A stretch of DNA of 64,000 nucleotides from Arion vulgaris (GCA_020796225.1 CM036765.1:31834066-31898065); one strand, 5' to 3'. Shown: positions 31,833-42,655, counted from the first letter of the stretch. Program-made: numbers and translations. Notes: a model not told the origin generated them from the sequence alone.

Positions 31833-32169
31833 ATTGTCATTACAAACGTTTTTATTGTCGAAACAAAAGAATAAAGAGTTTTGATTTTTTAATGAACTTC
31901 ATGGGAAGCACCGGAGCAAATGAATATGTTAAATAAATAGACAGTAACACAAATATTAAGGGCATCTGAAAACAAAATTGCCAAACACATGATTCAAACC
32001 ACAACCTTACTTCTGAATTCATCCATTGTCTAGCATAGCATATGACAATCTTCTCAGAGCATAGCCAACTTAACTGGTTGAAATGTTGTGTTTGGTCAAT
32101 TATATTTTCTGAAGTCCCTTAATACATGTTTGATGTCTATAAGTTTTTATCTTTGTGAAGTTTTCTGCT
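31833..32169. other. No recognisable feature
   Basis: AT-rich unique spacer. Confidence 0.4.
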
Positions 32170-32930
32170 TCGTGTAGCATGTTCTATTCATGTAGCATGT
32201 TCTATTCGTGTAGCATGTTCTATTCGTGTAGTATGTTCTATTCGTGTAGTATGTTCTATTCGTGTAGTATGTTCTATTCGTGTAGTATGTTCTATTCGTG
32301 TAGCATGTTCTATTCGTGTAGCATGTTCTATTCGTGTAGTATGTTCTATTCCTGTAGCATGTTCTATTCGTGTAGCATGTTCTATTCGTGTAGCATGTTC
32401 TATTCGTGTAGCATATTCTATTCGTGTAGCATGTTCTATTCGTGTAGCATGTTCTATTCGTGTAGAATGTTCTATTCGTGTAGCATGTTCTATTCGTGTA
32501 GCATGTTCTATTCGTGTAGCATATTCTATTCGTGTAGCATGTTCTATTCCTGTAGCATGTTCTATTCGTGTAGCATGTTCTATTCGTGTAGCATGTTCTA
32601 TTCGTGTAGCATATTCTATTCGTGTAGCATGTTCTATTCGTGTAGCATGTTCTATTCGTGTAGCATGTTCTATTCGTGTAGCATATTCTATTCGTGTAGC
32701 ATGTTCTATTCGTGTAGCATATTCTATTCGTGTAGCATGTTCTATTCGTGTAGTATGTTCTATTCGTGTAGAATGTTCTATTCGTGTAGCATGTTCTATT
32801 CGTGTAGTATGTTCTATTCGTGTAGCATGTTCTATTCGTGTAGCATGTTCTATTCGTGTAGAATGTTCTATTCGTGTAGCATGTTCTATTCCTGTAGCAT
32901 GTTCTATTCGTGTAGCATGTTCTATGTAGA
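32170..32930. repeat. 18-bp minisatellite, about 42 copies
   Basis: Unit tctattcgtgtagcatgt, with point variants at three positions (gtagtatgt, gtagaatgt, gtagcatat, and cctg for cgtg). The variants are interspersed in repeated orders, so blocks of several units were copied. Open frames of 252-282 codons on both strands follow from the 18-bp period. Confidence 0.96.
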
Positions 32931-33227
32931 AAATCGCTCTCGTCACAGCCCACTTGAAAAACTTGATCTCTAGCCCCGTTCTTTCGTCTCTTCAATTGTT
33001 ATGTTCAATGTTTTAGTAATGTATTTGCTAAAACATTTGTCTTGGTTTTTCCTTCCATATCTTCTAGGACAAGATGTCCTCAATTATTTATCTCATTAAA
33101 CTTATGTGATTATACAACTATTAGATAATACGGTGAACTAAATAACGTCAAGAACCATTTTCATATCACAAGCTACTTTTGGGGAATTCGCAGATAGACT
33201 CATGTTTTTCTTCTGCGAACTACACAC
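32931..33227. other. No recognisable feature
   Basis: Unique spacer; nothing gene-like seen. Confidence 0.4.
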
Positions 33228-33420
33228 AGTGAAAGATGTGATCAATATCATACATGCTGAATTTACTTTCCAGTGATGTTTTTTTAGTACCCATTTGAGG
33301 CTGCGTCGACCTGAGAGCCGTTACAGTAGGAAGAAATTCAACTCCTGTGAAATTTGATTCTGGGACCACGCAACTATGAAACAATTGTACTAACTACTAC
33401 GCCATTGTAGATCTCGATAA
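33228..33420 (-). mobile_element. SINE-G copy
   Basis: The plus strand reads agtgaaagatgtgatcaata, ttgaggctgcgtcgacctg, gagagccgttac, then the head with actactacgccattgtag. The minus strand gives an A-box-like aatggcgtagtagttag. Weaker match than the 34436 copy. Confidence 0.6.
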
Positions 33421-33475
33421 TGTGAATGAAAGATAGCAAATGAATATCCTTTAATCAAGCAAACACTCCATCAAA

Positions 33476-33801
33476 TGATAACATGATAAGTAGAAGTAAA
33501 ATGATAACATGATAAGTAGAAGTAAAATGATAACAAGATAAGTAGAAGTAAAATGATAACATGATAAGTAGAAGTAAAATGATAACAAGATAAGTAGAAG
33601 TAAAATGATAACATGATAAGTAGAAGTAAAATGATATCAAGATAAGTAGAAGTAAAATGATATCAAGATAAGTAGAAGTAAAATGATATCAAGATAAGTA
33701 GAAGTAAAATGATAAGTAGAAGTAAAATGATAACATGATAAGTAGAAGTAAAATGATAACAAGATAAGTAGAAGTAAAATGATAACAAGATAAGTAGAAG
33801 T
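33476..33801. repeat. 26-bp minisatellite, left part of a split array
   Basis: Unit gataacatgataagtagaa then gtaaaat, alternating acatg, acaag and tcaag variants. It continues at 34152-34435 in the same orientation and phase after the SINE-H insertion. Confidence 0.95.
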
Positions 33802-34151
33802 TGTTTTTTTTTTTTTTTCATTTTTTCTCTTTCGTCCGCTTTCAATTCAGACGAAGTTTCATCTCTGAAACTGAATTTTGCGTGAAAATCCGTTTTTCCA
33901 ATTTCTTACAATGGCAGCAGCGTGCACATTGTAAATTACTTTACACTGGCAGCCGTGTGCTCAATGTACTCGTAATTAGTATTCCTCGCCATACAGGCAG
34001 ATTTTCTCCGACTTCAGAGGTACTCACGTTATCGTCCTGAGTAAGACCAGGGGACTCGAACAAATGCCGGACAGTAGGTTCGAACCCGAGCTATGAGGCG
34101 TCTCACAGCTAGCAGGCCGAGCTACTATCAACTACTCTAGGCAGTCCCCCT
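33802..34151 (-). mobile_element. SINE-H inserted inside the 26-bp array
   Basis: The 350-bp insert is flanked by gataagtagaagt at 33789-33801 and 34152-34164, which fits a 13-bp duplication but is also array sequence. Minus orientation: tRNA-like head at the right (tagagtagttgatagtag as A box, cgggttcgaacc as B box, about 45 bp apart) and a 15-bp A tail at the left (t-run near 33804). Only copy of this family recognised here. Insertion after array formation is clear because the array resumes in register. Confidence 0.85.
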
Positions 34152-34435
34152 GATAAGTAGAAGTAAAATGATAACAAGATAAGTAGAAGTAAAATGATAA
34201 CATGATAAGTAGAAGTAAAATGATAACATGATAAGTAGAAGTAAAATGATAACAAGATAAGTAGAAGTAAAATGATAACATGATAAGTAGAAGTAAAATG
34301 ATAACATGATAAGTAGAAGTAAAATGATAACAAGATAAGTAGAAGTAAAATGATAACAAGATAAGTAGAAGTAAAATGATAACAAGATAAGTAGAAGTAA
34401 AATGATAACAAGATAAGTAGAAGTAAAGTAAAGGA
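34152..34435. repeat. 26-bp minisatellite, right part of a split array
   Basis: Same unit as 33476-33801, about 11 copies, ending in aagtagaagtaaagtaaagg where it meets the SINE-G 3' end. Confidence 0.95.
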
Positions 34436-34700
34436 ACACTTTTTCATATCTCGAAGTACATTTGGTAATACGATGTTAGATCCGTATTTTCCATTCACTG
34501 TCGGCACACGAGGGGTGATGTGGTCAACATCACGTCAGCAGGCTTTACTTTCCATTGATTTTCCTGGTCCCCAATTGAGGCTAGGTCGACTTAAGAGCCG
34601 TTACGGTGAGAAACATATTCCACGCCCACTGTGGAATTGAACCCGAACAAGACTCCGAAGAAGCGAGTTCACTAACAACTACGCTACTCTGACTCTCAAC
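34436..34700 (-). mobile_element. SINE-G copy, full length
   Basis: Reading the plus strand from the 3' end: ttttcatatctcgaagtac, gttagatccgtattttcc, ggtgatgtggtcaacatcac, ccccaattgaggctagg, then the head. On the minus strand the A box is agtagcgtagttgttag and the B box is gggttcaattcc. This is the reference copy for the family. Confidence 0.75.
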
Positions 34701-34965
34701 GTGATAAGAGATTTGCTTTAATTCTTTGAAAGTCTGTAAGTAATTTCATTTTAATACCTGAGCGTACTAAACCAACTATTGAACTCTTCTACTTCTTCAG
34801 CATTGCTCGATCAATTTCAACTGGGATGTCGTATTCTCGGATATAATATACTCTCTGTTTCAGGATTATAACTTCACCAAATAGTTTATTTTTCCAATGT
34901 GATTTGTGTGGACTACATTCTTGTCATCAGGACTGCTTGCAGTGGACAGTTTTATAAAACATGTT
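34701..34965. other. No recognisable feature
   Basis: Unique spacer between SINE-G and SINE-A. Confidence 0.4.
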
Positions 34966-35173
34966 GCCCGCGTGCCCAGCGTGTTCGTAGCGCGTTGGAC
35001 TACGGGTGACTAGTCCTCTGTAAGTGCGGGTTCAACTCCGCGGATTGGCAGAAAAGCTACAGGTTCCCAGATTTACGGTGTTCATGGCACCGAGCCGAAG
35101 GGTTACAATGTCCATGACACCGAGCCGAAGAGCTTTCAGCTCAAGTGCTTCTGGATCGGAAAAAAATAAATAA
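34966..35173 (+). mobile_element. SINE-A copy with 12-bp target-site duplication
   Basis: Starts gcccgcgtgcccagcg, with A-box-like tcgtagcgcgttggac and B box gggttcaactccg, ending in an ataaat-rich tail. Flanked by ataaaacatgtt at 34954-34965 and 35174-35185. Its palindrome reads gagctttcagctc rather than gagctgaaaagctc, so the loop of the hairpin differs between copies. Confidence 0.9.
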
Positions 35174-35227
35174 ATAAAACATGTTCTGCTGTCAAATGTG
35201 TCAATTTCTAATGACAGCGGCTAGAGA

Positions 35228-35720
35228 TAACTATATTAACTTTACTGCATGGCATTGTGTGGTCCACTGTAATTACCATATTGACTTTACTGCATGGCAT
35301 TGTGTGGTCCACTGTAATTACCATATTAACTTTACTGCATGGCATTGTGTGGTCCACTGTAATTACCATATTAAATTTGTGCATGGCATTGTGTGATCCA
35401 CTGTAATTACCATATTAAATTTGTGCATGGCATTGTGTGGTCCACTGTAATGACCATATTAAATTTGTGCATGGCATTGTGTGGTCCATTGTAATTACCA
35501 TATTAACTTTACTGCATGGCATTGTGTGGTCCACTGTAATTACCATATTAAATGTGTGCATGGCATTGTGTAATCCATTGTAACGACCATATTAAATTTG
35601 TGCATGGCATTGTGGGGTCCATTGTAATGATCATATTTAATTTGTGTATGGCATTGTGTGGTCTGTTGTAATGATCATATTGAATTTGGTGCATGTCATT
35701 GTGTGGTCCGTTGTAATGAT
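35228..35720. repeat. 45-bp minisatellite, about 11 copies
   Basis: Unit: actgtaattaccatatta, actttactgcatggc, then attgtgtggtcc. Left copies are uniform. Right copies decay progressively (tgtaatgatcatattgaat), the usual pattern of an ageing array edge. Confidence 0.9.
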
Positions 35721-35824
35721 CCTACTGAAATTGTACAAGTCATTCCGTGTTCTATTGTAATGAGAACAAAAAGTTGTTTTGTAAGAACCACAGATGAAGC
35801 AGCAGAAGCAATGAATATGATCAA

Positions 35825-35912
35825 TAAATAGACGGTGTACAAGTAATATGATCAATAAATATACGGTGTACAAGTGAATATGATCAATAAATAGACGGTG
35901 TACAAGTAATAT
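35825..35912. repeat. 31-bp tandem repeat, about 3 copies
   Basis: atgatcaataaatagacggt then gtacaagt, repeated with one or two differences. Confidence 0.88.
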
Positions 35913-35966
35913 GAACTTTCGAAAAAACAAATTACCAAACACAGAATTCAAACCACTTACCACTAT

Positions 35967-36125
35967 TTCTTTTAAAGGGTTTTTAAGCCGAAGGATTGAC
36001 TTCATTGCACCGGGTTCTACCCCATATGGCTCGGTCCTCTCCGCAGAAATGGCACGCCACCTGCCGAGAGTATTGCACAAAGCATGAACTCCCTAGCTCC
36101 AGCAACAAGCCTAGGGGTCTCTGGA
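35967..36125 (-). mobile_element. SINE-B 3' part
   Basis: Reverse complement of the SINE-B body at 23070-23230: the plus strand reads gaaatggcacgccacctgcc, gagagtattgcacaaag and ctagctccagcaacaa. The tRNA head is missing. Confidence 0.7.
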
Positions 36126-36439
36126 TTATTTCTTATGACCCCCATTGCCTAGCCTAGCAATACGAGCATTCTTACGGACACAACCAGCCAGCTATTTTTA
36201 AAAATGGCTTTACTGAGGAATGTCTTTCACAAACGTTTCGTTTTATCTAGACACAGAATAATCAAGTAAGATTCCATCGAACAGTGTTTGTACAAACACA
36301 TGCTATAATCCTATCGTGCTTGTATATATTTGAGACGAAACAATATCATACATACACACATGTATACACATATAACAAACATGTATACATCATTCAAAGT
36401 AGCTTCAAGTTTATGTTATGTTATGTTATGTTATGCGAT

Positions 36440-36851
36440 CGACGTCATGGCACATTGGGCATTCCCATTCGTGCTCTGTTCTCCGTGCAGCAGCCATCCA
36501 AAAGTCCATTTGCTCACAGTACCCATGAGAAGTTGATTACTATATCTTCTCTCTCACCACGAAGACGACATTGTCTGGCATGTCCAAACTTAACGCCTAA
36601 TTCTCGAACTCGTTCCAGTGTCTGAGACCCGCCCATGTCACATAATTGAGAGCGTACCGCATTTATGATATCGGCTCTGTCCATGCTTCTGCCCACTTGA
36701 GTCGGGGCACTGTTTGCAATAGAGTCAGCACGCTCGTTACCCGCACTCCAGCATGTCCAGGCGTGTACAGCCAAGTCATTTTCTTGAGATGTGATCTCCA
36801 AATGATGTCCACCCATTCCACACGCATACTTCCAGATTCAATCAGCTTCAA
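36440..36851 (-). pseudogene. LINE RNase H C-terminal remnant
   Basis: From 36851 down: MRVEWVDIIWRSHLKKMTWL, YTPGHAGV, then in the next frame AGNERADSIANSAPTQVGRS, RADIINAVRSQLCDMGG and LGVKFGHARQCRLRGERED. PGHAGVxGNERAD is the final RNase H block with the catalytic His and Asp, and the following helices and GHxRxxRL segment belong to the same retroelement. A frameshift at about 36740 splits the block. This is a different LINE family from the RNase H at 47958. It probably cleaved RNA in RNA-DNA hybrids when active. Downstream is a (ttatg)4 microsatellite at 36414-36436. Confidence 0.75.
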
Positions 36852-37019
36852 GTTTATTGAGTGATTGCTTCATTGTAATGACCATTTACGCTATACTGTT
36901 TTCTATGAATATACGTGGACTTTTACTTTTAGTGCACTACCTGCATCTTGCTATACTCTTATCTAGAGTATACATTACAATATATATGAGACTGTAGTCA
37001 AACTATTAGATTGGCGAAA

Positions 37020-37350
37020 CACGTAATCAGAAAGTACTGAGTTTTACAAATTACAAAAACAATGACAATATACAGCAACGTTTCGACCAACAAGGCCTTT
37101 ATTTTCTATTTCTAGTTTTATGTGTGTTTTTTGTGTTAGATTTATTTCTTTATTCGTTTGTATTCCCAGATTTTCATTAGAAACGTTTGAATGTCTCCGT
37201 ATCTAGTCGTCCATATGTAATTGTTTTGTTTTTTAATTCGTCACTCCTGTTGTTCGTTTGCTTGATAAAGGCCTTGTTGGTCGAAACGTTGCTGTATAAT
37301 ATCATTGTTTTTTTGTAATTTGTAAAACTACAGTACTTTCTGATTACGTG
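37020..37350. mobile_element. Foldback element with 83-86-bp inverted arms
   Basis: The left arm 37020-37102 and right arm 37265-37350 are inverted copies about 93% identical. They run from cacgtaatcagaaagtact through caaattacaaaaa and cagcaacgtttcgaccaac to aaggcctttat. The 162-bp interior is T-rich and does not encode protein. The string gtatacattaca occurs at 36968-36979 and 37350-37361 and may be a flanking duplication, although the left copy lies 40 bp outside the arm. The strings tgataaaggcc and ggtcgaaacgttg recall the hammerhead-like core found in Penelope-type retroelements, but core positions are altered. Confidence 0.7.
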
Positions 37351-37455
37351 TATACATTACACAAGCTTTGATTTGGTTGTCAAAAATAGCATAACGAAAC
37401 AAATCTGAGTAAATACTTAACAGAGCTTACACATCTAACCAATAATATTGCATAG

Positions 37456-37850
37456 TTGTTCTATTTGGATTTGAAATATGCTAGAGCTGATGTATTAACT
37501 CTAATGGAAAACAATAGATGTATGGCGAGCTTGAAGGGACAGATGTTCTGCTGGTGGACAGAAAAAAGCTTTAAAGACACTCTTAAAGTGTCTCTGAAAT
37601 ACTTCGATACAGACAACACGTACTGGGAATCCCTGGCGCAAGATCGTCAAATGTGGCGCTGTATGAACCCACATAGCTGAGAATCATCGTGCCGTTGAGG
37701 CACAGAAAAACGAGCTGCGCGAAAGACAGAACACACAACACCCACATGTCTAACCTTGATTATGTATGCCCCACCTATAGTAGGTGATTGTGTTCTAGGA
37801 TTGGACTCTACAGTCACCTCCACACACACACACACACACACACAAGAGAG
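37456..37850 (+). pseudogene. LINE RT C-terminus with remnant zinc finger
   Basis: Reads MENNRCMASLKGQMFCWWTE, then KSFKDTLKVSLKYFDTDNTY and WESLAQDRQMWRC, the RFKDTLK...WExLAQDRxxWR tail of a LINE RT family. After frame changes it reaches 37770-37830: CPTYSR, a stop, LCSRIGLYSHLHTHT, a decayed C2H2-like finger (CPxCxRxFxxRIGLxSHLRxH) that ends these proteins. The final HTHT codons pass directly into the (ca)n tract at 37818-37842. Confidence 0.7.
37818..37842. repeat. (CA)n microsatellite
   Basis: About 12 CA units following cacctc. They extend the His-Thr codons of the adjacent RT zinc-finger remnant. Confidence 0.9.
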
Positions 37851-38392
37851 GTGCAGCAGCACACGTCTGAGGCTGTTGACATCATCGGTTGCGATGAACG
37901 GCTATTAAATTAGAGATTAACTCTCAGATATGCAACCTGTGACCATTCATGTTTACAAAATACACACAACACAACATCCACATTTCGAAACGTGCACTAA
38001 ATGTGTTCTAAAATCTTCAAAGAGAAACGAAACATATAAAATAATACAAAAGATATGAATAATTCAAAACTAATGGATTTAAAAAAAAGAAACAAACCTT
38101 TGAATAATTCGAAAATAACGTGAGTGAAAACACAAACCTTTGAATAATTCGAAAATAACGTGAGTGAAAACACAAACCAAAATAAACAATAGAAAACTTT
38201 CCACGTCTGTCTGTACACATATGTCACCGTTTCGTGTGATTTATCTTTGTTGTTAACCTCGCTAGTGTGTTATAATTTGATTTGTCTGTACATATGATTA
38301 AATAAATCAGCCATATCAGCTGATCAGTCTAACACAACAGTTCTTTCATCTTGTTATCATTTCTTTTGAATAGCCGTTGTTCATCATCATCA
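37851..38392. other. No gene; 40-bp duplication at 38095-38176
   Basis: Two perfect copies of aacctttgaataattcgaaa followed by ataacgtgagtgaaaacaca at 38095-38176. Nothing else recognised. Confidence 0.6.
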
Positions 38393-38606
38393 TCAGGTGC
38401 CGTGCCGGCTGGTGTAGCCGATCATGGATCTCCACAAATCTCTGTCTTGTGTGTATGTGTTATCATCTCAGATGTTGATACTCTACCGTGCCATGAAGTC
38501 AGGATATCGATGTGTGTATGTGTTATCATCTCAGATGTTGACGCTCTACCGTGCCATGAAGTCAGGATATCGACAATGTTCTCCCTCTGTTTTCCTCTGT
38601 CTCATA
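38393..38606 (-). pseudogene. LINE RT extreme C-terminus with internal duplication
   Basis: Ends WRSMIGYTSRHGT-stop on the minus strand (stop at 38393-38395), preceded by an STSEMITHT-like segment (compare ISTSELITCT at 24403-24500). A segment of about 63 bp (gtgtgtatgtgttatcatct, gttgatactctaccgtgcc) is duplicated at 38447-38575, so the coding order is broken. Confidence 0.6.
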
Positions 38607-38831
38607 TACAAGTCGTTGTTACAATACGAAATAAAAAATTAACCTGTTTAACACTAGACAGAAAAGAAACAATTAAAACTTTCGATATCTTTAGATTGGA
38701 ACAATGTGAATAAAGATGACTACTATAGATATTAGATACTTCACTTAACCTGACATTCTCCAGAAAGTAGTTTCTTTTATAACAATTTCAGACAAAAATC
38801 TAATACTATAGAAAATGAATGATAAGTACAA

Positions 38832-39240
38832 AATAAATCAATTAAAGTCAACTGTTGCAATGACAGAGATCAGAGTTAGATAATTACACAATAAATCAAT
38901 TAAAGTCAACTGTTGCAATGACAGAGATCAGAGTTAGATAATTACACAATAAATCAATTAATGTCAACTGTTGCAATGACAGAGATCAGAACTGGATAAT
39001 TACAAAATAAATCAATTAATGTTAATTGTTCTAATAACAAAACTCAGAGCTAGATAATTACAAAATAAATCAGTTAAAGATAACACAACTCAGAGCTAGA
39101 TAATTACACAATAAATCAATTAAAGCCAATTGTTGCAATAACAAAACTCAGAACTAGATAATTTCAAAATAAATCAATTAATGTCAATTGTTGCAATGGC
39201 AAAGATCAGAACTGGATAATATACAAAATAAATTTAAAAA
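38832..39240. repeat. 58-bp minisatellite, about 7 copies
   Basis: Units begin aataaatcaattaaag at 38832, 38890 and 38948, with later units shorter and more diverged. Includes ctgttgcaatgacagagatc. Confidence 0.9.
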
Positions 39241-39602
39241 ACTCAGAGCTAGATACTATGGAAACATAAATCCTCCCTTCCCTTAAGCTCTAAGCAAGTG
39301 CTCGTTTTCTTCTTCTTCTTCTATTCATTTGACACATCCGACGAAGTAGTTAATGGTGGACACGCTTTGCGGTGTCGAGTAGAGAAATTACACAATCTTT
39401 TTCCCGTACTGATAAAACAAGCATTACAAGGGATACTTTTACCAAGAGAGAATGGCATGAGTCCTTTCTGACGACCTCCCTATGTCCAATCATATCTGAT
39501 ACCATGCTACAGCATAGCTCTAGATGGGCTACTTTGAAGTCAGGTTTGTTATTTGTAAAATCTTACAGCTACTCGTCCGTACATATGTGTGTCCCATCAT
39601 CA
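39241..39602. other. No recognisable feature
   Basis: Unique spacer with a ttcttcttcttcttc tract at 39309-39323, which may be a truncated SINE tail. Confidence 0.35.
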
Positions 39603-40062
39603 TCAAGATGCGTATCCTTTATAGGACGTTGCTCTCTTTGCAGCACATTTGAAATTCACTCTGTCTCTTGCCAGTTCACCCACTTCGTCGATGGTGATGT
39701 TCATGGTTTCTTTAATATCTTGTAGCCATCTTCTTCTTGGTCTTCCTCTGCGTCCTGGGACCCTGCCCTCTAGTATTGTTCTTTCCAGGCCATCGTGACG
39801 CTTGATGTGGCCAAAGTATGTAATTTTTCTGTATAGTATGTTGTTTATCAGCCAATTCTCTTTAACATTTAGTTCTTTCAGGACATCAGTGTTCTTTCTT
39901 TTTCTGTCCATGGTATTCGTAGGATCTTTCTGTAGCATTTAGTTTCGAAGGACTGGATTTTCGTTCTTAATTTCTGTGTAATAGTCCATGATTCACAACC
40001 ATAAGTAGTCACTGGGAAAATGCATGCTCTCAATATTTGTAATTTTAATATTTTGCTGCTGC
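39603..40062 (-). pseudogene. LINE RT C-terminal region, one frameshift
   Basis: From 40062 down: SSSKILKLQILRACIFPVTT, YGCESWTITQKLRTKIQSF, ETKCYRKILRIPWTEK, then after a shift at about 39915 NTDVLKELNVKENW, the GH motif ITYFGHIKRHDGLERTILEG, RRGRPRRRWLQDIKET and ARDRVNFKCAAKRAT. This is a well-preserved thumb to C-terminus, distinct from the 17285 and 19738 families. The upstream end is cut by a SINE-F copy at 40063, which explains the loss of the palm. Confidence 0.8.
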
Positions 40063-40230
40063 TTCTATGTGTGTCTAGCTGGATAATATGCATACACTTT
40101 GGTCGAAACTCCAATGTTCATGTCTTATATCCTGTAGAGACCAACTCACGTTCTCGGCGCAAACCACACAGATCACAAAGAGCGATGAAGTTGGTTTATA
40201 AGAATGGATGCGAACAAACAAGCAAACAAG
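40063..40230 (+). mobile_element. SINE-F copy
   Basis: Carries tgtgtgtctagctggataat, atgcatacactttggtcg, accaactcacgttctcgg, cagatcacaaagagcgatg and a caaa-rich tail. Reverse-complement copies lie at 42235-42425 and 44830-44970. Its 5' segment in reverse (aaagtgtatgcat, tagacacaca) matches the unit of the 32-bp array. Confidence 0.7.
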
Positions 40231-40632
40231 CTAGAGTACCCAAACGGTCTAGCGACGACTTGACACGATACGAGCACAGTAGAAAATGAGATTATTTAGC
40301 TTAGAGGTTAATATGCTGCTGAACTAATAGTGACAACCAACATAATTAATGGTAACAGAAGTAAAGAATAACAAAAATAAATAAAATATACTGCTCAGAT
40401 TAACATTATGCCATACATGACAATCATCAACAGAACTGGTTATGCGCTAAGGAAAGATCGTTGTGGAGAAGGTCCATGTCAGCAGAAATTATATAGTGGC
40501 ATTTTCTGTCTATAATGACAGTCATGAAGGCAAGTATGTAACTGGAGACTTTAAGATTACACATGTTGCTCTAGAGTTCAAGCTCGAACCTAAATTTCTC
40601 TTTTCTCCGAAAGACTACATCTTTGCGTAATG
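40231..40632. other. Unassigned; possible LINE remnant at 40437-40510
   Basis: 40455-40500 (gtccatgtcagcagaaattat) resembles 22090-22120 of the RNase H-type LINE remnant. Otherwise no feature. Confidence 0.35.
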
Positions 40633-40671
<39 letters not shown>

Positions 40672-40690
40672 GATCCCCGCCTAGACAGTA
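40633..40690 (+). mobile_element. SINE-E fragment with (CT)n
   Basis: About 32 bp of pure CT followed by cgcgatccccgcctagac, as in SINE-E at 12245-12300. A B-box-like gagttcaagctcgaacc lies upstream near 40576. Confidence 0.5.
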
Positions 40691-42234
40691 ACCAAATTTT
40701 ATCATGAATTGTACTGTTGCTTATAGGGCCTCCGTCCCTCCGTATAGCTTTTCGCGAAGCTCTGTGTTATCGGGTCACGTTTCTTTTCTCAGGGCTGCTA
40801 ACAGCTGGCAGTCTTGCGGTATATGTTGTTTTCCATATAACTCGGAAATTAGCTAGTCTTCCTGATTTGCTAGGGACGATAGAAAAGTCCTTCATTGAGA
40901 TCTAGCAGAGACCTCTGAAGTTGGAGAAGGCGCACCTGTATGGAGGACACCGATAAAAAGGAAGCAATTCTTCGCGCAAAAATCAGTCAGAAACGCTTTT
41001 CTATTTTATTTTCCGATAGTTATACAGAGATAAACTGAATTTTATTGATTGAATTGGTATTATTGAGCTATAATGAAGAAATGACTTTATTTTCTGAACA
41101 AAGAGTGGAGCATAAATCACTTGAAGTGGTGGATCTGTTGAGAGATATTCCTTAACACGAAGACACAATGAGAGGAGAGATATTAATTAAAACAGAATCT
41201 ACTATAGGGTATGTTTAGAATATCACAACTGACCTGCTGGAAACATTAGCGCGCACACGTGAAGGCATTGGGCGTAAGTACCCTCCGCTACAAAAAGATT
41301 TTTTAATAAAACTTTGTGATTGACTTGCTAACTAGATATGGTTTAAACATTTGTAAGAAATTCATATTTCTATACATGGAGCCCACAACCGAAATCTGAT
41401 CTGAATCTGGTCTTCTTCATTTTCGTGTAGTACACTATCAACTGAATTTTTTTTTAATGCATTCCCGCTTCTCACCCTTCCCTGTAAAATGTATGACGAC
41501 GCCCATGCATGGGAAGAAAACTTAGATGAATCTTCAGATCGGATAATGGAAACACAAACAAAATTATTTATACAGCTTTGTCTCTATGTCCCCATGTGTA
41601 CGTTGGTTTGTGTCTCTGTGCTCCTGTCTGTGTTTGTTTGTCGGCGGCACTAAGATTCCCAGTTTTTTATAATTGATATATTTCTCATTTATTTAATTGT
41701 CAGTTATAATTACTTCTGCAACCGCTTTGTTTCCATCAGAACATGATCTCAAAACGAAGACGAACACTATCTTCACAGAGAATACAAATCATATAACTCT
41801 AGAATATGAGAGACACTACCTGTTATGTGACTAAATAAGTGAAGATCGTTGTCGCAACACAATGGGCGAGTGAGTTGGGAGTGTTCAATCAAAAACAAAG
41901 CGCAACAGTGTTTTCTGACGATGGGTTTGGGGGGCTGGAGTGTTAGCGAAAAGCACATGACTTTCAACTGGGATCAGCTATGGTCAAAAGCTTTCACACT
42001 GAATGACAAGAGTTTGGCTATTTGATATATGATACCAAACACAAGCTATTCCTCCGTTCTTCAAGTAGTTCTAGTGTCTATTGTCATGTAACCTTACAGT
42101 ACAGTTATGTGATAATCAATTCTGCAAGAATTTGTCATATGTCACGTATTTGAATCAAGAATACTTGATTGAAAAGTTTGTTGCTGTAGGTTCTAAAACT
42201 ATCAGTTATAGTTATGTTATGGTTTTTCATAAAG
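40691..42234. other. No gene or repeat recognised
   Basis: About 1.5 kb of apparently unique AT-rich DNA. Short frames show no domain I know. t10 near 41448. Confidence 0.4.
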
Positions 42235-42425
42235 TATGTTGTTTGTTTGTTTGTTTGCGTTTATTATTATCAACCAAGTTAACCACTCTTTGTGATTTGT
42301 TTAGTGTGCGCCGACAACGTGAGTGCGTTGCGCTCCCATTAAGTGTCTACGGTATATAGGAAAAGTGCATCTGAATTTCGGCCAAAGTGTGTGCATATTC
42401 ATCATCCAATAGTATACACATTTCT
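42235..42425 (-). mobile_element. SINE-F copy
   Basis: The tail at the left is (gttt)n. Then ccactctttgtgatttg, cgacaacgtgagtgcgttgc, aagtgtctacgg, ggccaaagtgtgtgcatatt. Same order as 44830-44970 and the reverse of 40063-40230. Confidence 0.7.
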
Positions 42426-42467
42426 ACAGACGGGTAACTGTACGATTTTATGTCAGAAAGTCAAACA

Positions 42468-42568
42468 ACCCTTTTTTTTACCTCGAGGTATTGTGGGAAA
42501 TACGGTGTTTGGCCAGTATTTTTCCACACGATGAGTTGGTTATGTGGTCAAAATCACGCCGGCAGCTT
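42468..42568 (-). mobile_element. SINE-G 3' part
   Basis: The plus strand reads tttttttacctcgaggtatt, gggaaatacggtgtttgg and gttatgtggtcaaaatcac, matching 34440-34550. It is cut at 42570 by the LINE 3' end. Confidence 0.65.
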
Positions 42569-42570
42569 TT

Positions 42571-42655
42571 ACTACAAAAGACAGTGAAGTTTATACAAGA
42601 GACAACATTGAATATATAGACAATATTTCAAGTGAATGAAAGGAAGGAAGGAAGG
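42571..42655 (+). mobile_element. 3' end of RNase H-type LINE
   Basis: ctacaaaagacagtgaagtt, tacaagagacaacattgaat, atttcaagtgaatgaaagg and a gaag tail. Same end as 16455-16570. Confidence 0.75.

Noticed and set aside
32147..32995. Tyr/Asn/Arg/Thr-repeat or Cys/Ser/Met/Phe-repeat proteins
   Set aside because: 18-bp repeat open on both strands; no non-repeat coding context.
37020..37350. Functional hammerhead ribozyme
   Set aside because: Conserved core positions are altered (TTGATAA rather than CTGATGA) and stem II has an extra unpaired A. Kept only as a resemblance.
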